From: Pigoraptor chileana | Taxonomy: Eukaryota > Opisthokonta > Filasterea | NCBI GenBank assembly: GCA_943704495.1 | Contig: CALSCR010003739.1 | Coordinates: 1-22,446 of the forward strand | Length of the DNA stretch: 22,446 bases | Direction of reading: 5' to 3' | Shown here: positions 18,101 to 22,446 of the stretch, piece after piece | How the letters are laid out: each line of letters opens with the position of its first letter | Position numbering within the stretch: position 1 is the stretch's first letter | Notes under the pieces: model-generated | Database searches by the model: none | Told to the model about the DNA's origin: nothing | What the model saw: the letters and a program-made list of their open reading frames with translations, nothing else | Made by a program: the position numbers and the translations under genes

Positions 18101-19521
18101 ATATTGACGGCCTCCCCCTCTCGGACGCCCCCGAAGTCTTTGGCATGCACGAAAACGCAAGCATAGCCCACAATGTTGGCGAGGCGCGCAGTCTCATACA
18201 GTCGATCCTTGATGTTCAGCCGCGGCTGTCGAGTGCGGGGGCGTCGTCGTCTTCATCGGGTGACTCCATCGACGACACTGTGCTTGCAATGGCAAACGAC
18301 ATGCTCGAGTCGCTTCCGCCGACGTTTGATTTTTCGCAGGCGCATCCGTCGCTTCTTGTCGCGAACGAGCGCGGGAGGATGAATTCGCTGACGACAGTGC
18401 TGCGCCAGGAAACCGTGCGATTCAACCGCCTGCTCTCGATCATGAGGCAGTCGCTCGAGTCGCTTGTCAAGGCAATCAAGGGGCTCGTCGTCATGTCGGC
18501 AGATCTCGAGGCTATGTTCAACTCTTTCATTAACAACCACGTGCCGGTAATGTGGTCGAGTGCGGCATATGCCAGCCTCAAGCCCCTCGGGTCGTGGGTT
18601 CGAGACTTGGCGCAGCGGTGCGATTTCATGCGGGACTGGCTCACACTCGGGCAGCCCAAGACGTTTTGGATATCGGGTTTCTTTTTCCCCCAGGGATTTG
18701 TGACGGGCACGCTGCAGAACCATGCACGCCTGCACAATGTACCCGTCAACGCACTGCGGTTCTCGTACACGGTGCTCAAGTATGATGCCGAGTATGTGCA
18801 AGAGGCACCCGCCGAGGGCGTTCTCATGCACGGACTGTACCTGGACGGCGCCCGCTGGGACAGGGGCAACGAGCGCCTCGCAGAGTCCATCCGCAACGAA
18901 ATGTTTTCGGTGGGCATTTTGTGTGTGTGTGTGTGTGTGTTTTGATGTGTGGGTCGCTGTCAATTGTTGCTGCTGTGTTGAGTTTCTTCTGAAAATAGTT
19001 CTTGTGTACTAGTGCGTGTGATAACAGCCATTGTGTAGCATAATTCTTACCCCGTTTTTTTTTGCACGTGCGCTCTGTGCTTTCTCTCCGTCCATGTGTG
19101 CGCAGCGCATGCCTGTTATTCATCTTCTGCCGACCCTGGCCACCTCTACGGATGAGGACAAATACATCAGCCCCATGTACAAGACGTCGGCGCGCGCGGG
19201 TGTGCTGTCCTCCACTGGTAAGTCTCGCCCCTTCCGTGTGGATATATTTTCCAAGTGACACATATAATAATCAATGCATTGAAACACAGTCCAAGGTTGT
19301 TTGTCATTCTCTTCGCTTTGCCGTGCACGTGATTTCATTGTACTGCACCATCCATCTGTGTATTGACCCCCGCCCTTGCATATATCTCTCAACCTCGTCC
19401 TCCAAACACAAACACAGGTCTTTCGACCAATTTCGTCATGTCAATTGCACTAACGTCGCAAGAGTCGAGCGACTTTTGGACTCTCAAAGGATGCGCGCTT
19501 GTCTGTCAGCTCAACGATTGA
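5138..19521 (+). CDS. DNAH6: Axonemal inner-arm dynein heavy chain, DNAH6-like, 9 exons
   Basis: The exons 5138-7981, 8215-8594, 8783-9206, 9352-10230, 10365-14606, 14820-16085, 16309-18909, 19106-19217 and 19418-19521 join in frame to 4,283 residues, full length for a single axonemal heavy chain. It is a microtubule minus-end motor that drives ciliary bending. Four P-loops are intact: K1630 (GPAGTGKT), K1911 (GPTGGGKS), K2252 (GGTTGVGKS) and K2608 (GVGGTGKQS). AAA1 Walker B is FDEF at 1675-1678 and AAA3 Walker B ends at D2318-D2319. Placement with DNAH6 rests on the tail motif RLFILNP, the linker block LGKNLKARGNVE, the STENGLLV stretch of AAA5 and the C-terminal PVMWSSAAY with GFFFPQGF. DNAH1, 3, 7 and 12 are close relatives, so class is less certain than family. 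The ATG has A at -3. The first 345 or so residues are a lineage-specific disordered extension. No frameshift or internal stop was seen. Confidence 0.93.
6166..7981 (+). other. Dynein tail region (residues about 344-948)
   Basis: This is the N-terminal tail that carries intermediate and light chains and anchors the motor to the doublet. Recognisable DNAH6-type motifs are YNPYKLRVVP, WKSYKTWRTNVRS, RLFILNPTLREALL and TYTELARKRSECRKLT. An acidic insert-like stretch near 7370-7425 (DEGPDLNEIFEDD) also matches the pattern of the family. The region ends at the first intron within SPPPEEYALYQ. Confidence 0.75.
7982..8214 (+). other. Dynein intron 1 (233 bases, phase 0) with TG tract
   Basis: The donor CAG|GTGCGT opens a TG-rich run of about 60 bases (7982-8043). 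The 3' end has a long T-rich pyrimidine tract (about 8148-8205) and the acceptor GCGCAG|ACG. Joining gives EEYALYQ|TLVPSL. Confidence 0.9.
8595..8782 (+). other. Dynein intron 2 (188 bases, phase 2)
   Basis: The donor GA|GTGGGT and acceptor AACAG|AGCG give DELREAWDNTAF. This restores the family spacing of six residues between the two conserved Trp. Later GT dinucleotides at 8601 and 8607 keep the phase but would add two or four residues, so 8595 is preferred. CA-rich sequence precedes the acceptor. Confidence 0.8.
9207..9351 (+). other. Dynein intron 3 (145 bases, phase 0)
   Basis: The donor AAG|GTGTGT is followed by a TG run to about 9228, and the acceptor is GGCACAG|GAC. The join PHRDSK|DVCIVGG matches the family exactly. 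Confidence 0.92.
10231..10364 (+). other. Dynein intron 4 (134 bases, phase 0)
   Basis: The donor is GAG|GTTGGT. The 3' end is almost pure CA repeat (about 10331-10359) before the acceptor CATAG|AAC. The join EEWIE|NLSSLAALV keeps family length. This is the shortest intron in the window. Confidence 0.88.
10588..11340 (+). other. Dynein AAA1 module (main ATPase site)
   Basis: YGHEYLG and RLVITPLTDRCY open the module. Walker A GPAGTGKTET is at 10707-10736 and Walker B FDEFNRI starts at 10860. FITMNPGYAGR and LPDNLKALFRP follow. This is the site whose ATP hydrolysis powers movement, and every catalytic motif is present. Confidence 0.9.
11400..12260 (+). other. Dynein AAA2 module
   Basis: Walker A GPTGGGKST starts at 11550. 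It is followed by LNPKSITLGELYG, the Walker B region CDGPVDSLWIENMN and ASPATVSRCGMVY. AAA2 in dyneins usually binds nucleotide without fast hydrolysis. The motifs are intact. Confidence 0.88.
12420..13390 (+). other. Dynein AAA3 module
   Basis: Walker A GGTTGVGKSS starts at 12570 and Walker B LFVDDLNMP lies at about 12780-12806. FSAQT and PPIELLRQYLDCGGFYDR are typical. AAA3 is the main regulatory ATPase site of the ring, and its catalytic aspartates are kept, so regulation through AAA3 is expected to work. Confidence 0.88.
13440..14300 (+). other. Dynein AAA4 module
   Basis: DAIEHVSRISRMIRQ precedes the Walker A GVGGTGKQS at 13641-13667. VFLLTDGQI, EDINAMLNTGEVPNLF and HIVLCMSPVGEAFR follow. 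The GKQS form of the P-loop is the normal one for AAA4. Confidence 0.88.
14607..14819 (+). other. Dynein intron 5 (213 bases, phase 0)
   Basis: The donor GAG|GTGCGT opens a GT-rich stretch that includes two copies of a 26-base unit. A CA-rich stretch (about 14790-14812) precedes the acceptor TTGCAG|GCG. The join ANECE|AIAAEAQRDL runs through the stalk coiled coil without a break. Confidence 0.9.
14639..14690 (+). repeat. 26-base tandem duplication in dynein intron 5
   Basis: The unit starts GGGCATGTTTTG and ends in TGTGTG-type sequence. Copies lie at 14639-14664 and 14665-14690 and differ only at the last base. The near identity implies a recent duplication. Confidence 0.9.
16086..16308 (+). 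other. Dynein intron 6 (223 bases, phase 0)
   Basis: The donor is AAG|GTGAGA and the acceptor ATACCAG|GTG. The join PETCIK|VTIINFTVT is a family hallmark. The intron holds a CAC repeat, described separately. Confidence 0.92.
16209..16248 (+). repeat. (CAC)n microsatellite in dynein intron 6
   Basis: About 13 uninterrupted CAC units are followed by CAA and CCA units to about 16272. Its His-run and Val-run translations are artefacts of an intronic repeat, because the flanking splice sites remove it. It should be length-variable between strains. Confidence 0.92.
18910..19105 (+). other. Dynein intron 7 (196 bases, phase 0)
   Basis: The donor is TCG|GTGGGC and a pure GT run follows at 18921-18940. 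The acceptor is GTGCGCAG|CGC. The join RNEMFS|RMPVIHLLP keeps family length. Confidence 0.85.
19218..19417 (+). other. Dynein intron 8 (200 bases, phase 1)
   Basis: The donor ACTG|GTAAGT is the only fully canonical one in the gene. The acceptor is AACACAG|GTC. Joining gives VLSSTG|LSTNFV, the expected C-terminal motif. Confidence 0.92.
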
Positions 19522-19581
19522 TCCTCCAGCCATTGCTGCGGAATGATCCAAGTTGGCGGGTGTTGCTGGCGTATGCCACTT

Positions 19582-19643
19582 AAAAAAAATATTTGTATGT
19601 GTGTGTGTGTTTGTTTGTGTATGTGTGTGTGTGTGTGTGTGTT
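19582..19643 (+). terminator. Possible 3'-end element of the dynein gene: A-run then GT-rich tract
   Basis: Sixty bases after the stop there is a run of eight A followed by TATTT, and then about 49 bases of GT repeat. An A-rich hexamer followed by a GU-rich element is the classical arrangement for cleavage and polyadenylation. No exact AATAAA was found, so the assignment rests on position and on the similar layout after the CCP5 stop. Confidence 0.35.
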
Positions 19644-22446
19644 TCTCGAATACTTGCTGTTCTTATCCTTATGCGTCTGCGGTTTTGCGTGTTGCACTAT
19701 TGATTGCGTGTGTGAGTGTTGTGTCTACTGCGTGCGCGTGCGTGCGTGCGAGTCAACGAGCGTGGCGTTACAAATATAGATACGCTTTCGAAAACAAAGA
19801 CAATTTGGATATACAGACATGCCCCATCATCCTTCACCTCGTGAAGCCAGAGCAAACTCTGGTGGAAGCTCGTAGCACTTCCGACGTGCAAATAGATCGT
19901 CAAATTCAGTGGACGGCAATACAGATTTTGGGCCTGTCACTACGGATCATTGGGATTTGAAATTTTTTTCGGCGTCAGTCTATGGGGAGATAATTTGCCA
20001 GTGGATGATTAATTTTAATGTTACTGAAACAGGCTGCAAGTGTATGTAGCTAGCCTACATGTACAAGCACCCCTGGACTAGTTTGACCTTTGCTTTCTGT
20101 CGTTAATTCTGTTCATTCGATCTATGCAGCGCTGGGTCTCTGGAACTGCATGTTGTTGCATCGCCGTCGCTGGTCAATATCAACTGCACAAGCTCAGTAT
20201 GACTCGGCATTGTCACGGCCGCCGGTCGGGAGACGATCTTCTTGCATACATATATAAGCTATACGCTTAGATCGACCAAATTCAAGCCTGTAATCGAGTA
20301 TGATAATTGATATCAGCATTTTCCAGTCCTGAGAATGCGACTACTGACGTAGTTGACTAATCATGAACAGAAAGTCACACGGCTACTAGTAGTACTGTAG
20401 TTGATGACCACCGTGCATGCACATGTCGCTTCATCATTCGGCACCGCTAGCCGTGCAATTACGTTTATGGATTCAACCAGTTACAGTAATGCTAACACGC
20501 GGCGTGCCAGTAATTGCCAGTTGTCATACTTTGAAAGTTCTTACGTAAATCGTGCGAACACTCCAATCGAAATCAACCCAAATATTCCGTATAACGACAT
20601 CATTCGCCGGCGTGGCGTCTGACTGAGCTCTGTCAAAAACATGACAGTGAGATCGAGTGCGCTCTGCACTAATCTTCGTTGACTGGCGCCGACCCTGACT
20701 GAGACCACTGACCTGGACGACAGCACTGCCAGGTGACGCCGCACCCGCATCTAATCTGTTTCACTTAGGACAGTCGACGACACGGCAGGCCTTGCGTAGA
20801 CTGTTCACGACATCCGACTCAGTGAACGTAAGGTTGCGCCGATAACCGCACGTGACAATGGCTGTCAGTCAGCAACAGCCAACGGCACTCTCAGTAGTTG
20901 ACAGGACCCATGCAGCTACGCCACGGCCATGCTGTATCAGTGCAGGCGCCGCACCGGAAATCGCATCCCGACGGCACACAGATCTGTGCTCCATTGCGCA
21001 GACAGCACCGTATCAAAATGCTGCCTCTGCGATTAACGAGGCAGTTTCGCTTGCTAGTGAAATAGTCGATAGCCTTCAGTATTGCGGGACACAGCAACAC
21101 TGTGCGATCAGCGAGGGATGATACGAGTGCTGGTTTGGGCCCGGCACCACTGGCGCCAGGCGGGTCAGGTGGCCGTCATGGGGGCTGTGCCGGCCATGCC
21201 TAATGTGTGCCAATGAGCTCCTGTTTCAGTTTTCGGAACAACCATACATCGATCACTGCCGGAGCTTAACCGCCGAACCGTTCGCCATTGCAATGCAGGT
21301 GGTGCATGTTACAGCACTTGCTTTCTGTGCGTGCCTTTGATGCCGTCCACAGCCAAACCGTGTTGAGCGGACGTGAATCCCGCCGCAGCCGCAATCGCCA
21401 GTCATTCCTTGGACGTCGCGGAACACATTCAGTGGAGTATTGCAGTTGCCTAGGCAACCGACACAGCCTCCGCCCGACACGCAGGGCTAATCCACGTGTA
21501 TTGTCTAGTCACACGTGCTCGTGCGCTTTTTCGGCACGACGGACATGCAAGAAATTGAGCGGATGATATGTCTGGCTCTGTCAGCCGTCGACTCTGAACA
21601 ACGATCTTGGCCACGCCACGACGACCAACGGGCTTGTGTGCGTTACCCGATGCCCATTACACGTCACGGCAATTAGTGCGCCCCCAGACTGAAAAAACAA
21701 TGCGGCCATCCCTCGGTATTCACCGTGGGTTGTAGAAACATCACAACTGAATGAGAGGAGACCCGATTCACCAGAGACATCGGCATATGAATGTGCATGT
21801 GGATGCACTTGTAATTGCCTCAACGACAGTTAAAGGTGCACACGCCACACAAGCACGCAGACAGCAGGCACACAATGAGTTTGCGCCATCATTGTGTAGC
21901 GCCGAATAGATTTTGTTGCTTTGTTATACATACACGCCAGCGCAAGTTGCCGCCCGGGCGCGGACTGACACATCAACACATAAGCGCAGGGTTGGCGACT
22001 CAGCCAAGTGCATGAAACGGGTATACGTATACGTAAACGAAAAAAAACACAGCGAAGGTCGGCGGCCGTCACGCGTGTCAGCCCGGGTGCATTTAGTCAG
22101 CCTGGCTGAAAAAGGATGGCGGATATGAGAATATGCCACGAGTGCTGTGCAAATTACGCACCGCCAGTTTAAATGCCACAGATGCCGATTGTTAGTGACA
22201 TCACTGAAGCAGAACGAGCTGAGGACGCCACATTTAATATGTGCAGTGCAAGAAGGCCATCGCAGTCTGGCGCTCCAATCCCACCTGACAGTGTATAATG
22301 ATGCCCGGTGCCTGTCACACAAGAAGCAAGTCAGTCGATCTGCTCCAACTGCCAACTGCGGCGTCGCATCTTTTCCATCCCCTTCTGCACCGACCGAATG
22401 GTCTGCGCGCTCTCGGATGAGCACTGGCACGACGGACAAAGCACTC
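19644..22446. other. Unassigned 3' flank, no gene recognised
   Basis: About 2.8 kb without a recognisable family on either strand. Its texture differs from the left of the window: almost no TG/CA runs beyond 19760, more even base use and short open frames only. A TATATAA word at 20251-20257 and a hairpin at 20041-20063 (9-base arms with two G-T pairs, 5-base loop) are visible. Small frames exist at 20404-20622 and 20858-21121 (+) and an edge-crossing frame at 21924-22446 (-), but none shows conserved motifs, a coding signature or credible splice sites. It could be intergenic DNA, an old transposon remnant or part of a gene beyond the edge. Confidence 0.5.

Larger units (their letters stand above)
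17935..19521 (+). other. Dynein C-terminal domain (interrupted by introns 7 and 8)
   Basis: The motifs are GDIVYGGRVTDDWDRRCL, VFGMHENASIAH, SLKPLGSWVRDL, FWISGFFFPQGFVTGTLQNHAR, then across the last introns MPVIHLLPT, YKTSARAGVLSSTG and LSTNFV, ending with GCALVCQLND and TGA at 19519-19521. The terminal motif is the standard end of axonemal heavy chains, so the gene is complete at its 3' end. Confidence 0.88.

Noticed and set aside
20404-20622. 72-codon frame on the + strand after a TATATAA word
   Set aside because: Short, no known motif and no coding bias. The TATA word alone is weak evidence.
20858-21121. 87-codon frame on the + strand
   Set aside because: No recognisable family, no supporting splice sites and within chance length for this composition.
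21924-22446. Edge-crossing frame on the - strand of about 173 codons
   Set aside because: No ATG inside the window supports it and no family is recognised. Kept only as a query in the 3' flank.

Overview
The window is nuclear DNA from a flagellated or ciliated eukaryote. It holds two complete, intron-containing protein genes, both on the + strand, followed by about 2.9 kb in which I recognise no gene. Nothing is prokaryotic: there are GT-AG introns, long multi-domain cytoskeletal proteins, no operon layout and no Shine-Dalgarno sites. I cannot name the species from the sequence. The combination of an axonemal dynein, a tubulin deglutamylase, introns of about 130-370 bases and many TG/CA microsatellites would suit a free-living flagellated protist or another zoospore-forming or early-branching lineage.

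Layout. 1-383 is 5' flank with two short upstream open frames. 384-4208 encodes a cytosolic carboxypeptidase of the CCP5/AGBL5 type (4 exons, 3 introns, 973 residues), which trims branch-point glutamate from glutamylated tubulin. 4209-5137 is intergenic and contains a GT-rich repeat just after the first stop, a 12-base CACGTG-centred palindrome and a GA-rich tract. 5138-19521 encodes a full-length axonemal inner-arm dynein heavy chain, best matched to the DNAH6 family (9 exons, 8 introns, 4,283 residues), with all four P-loops, stalk, microtubule-binding tip and C-terminal domain. 19522-22446 has a GT-rich tract that may serve 3'-end formation, then about 2.8 kb of unassigned sequence.

The two genes fit one process. 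The dynein walks on axonemal microtubules, and CCP5 edits the polyglutamate side chains on those tubulins, which are known to tune inner-arm dynein activity. Exon joins were chosen by frame, GT-AG borders and length agreement with the protein families. All eleven introns are internally consistent in phase.

Points for a second look: most introns begin GTG rather than GTA, and several carry TG-rich 5' parts and CA-rich 3' parts that could pair. One CCP5 intron is exactly 300 bases and open in frame. CACGTG is about five times commoner than expected. A ciliary effector and its substrate modifier sit side by side.
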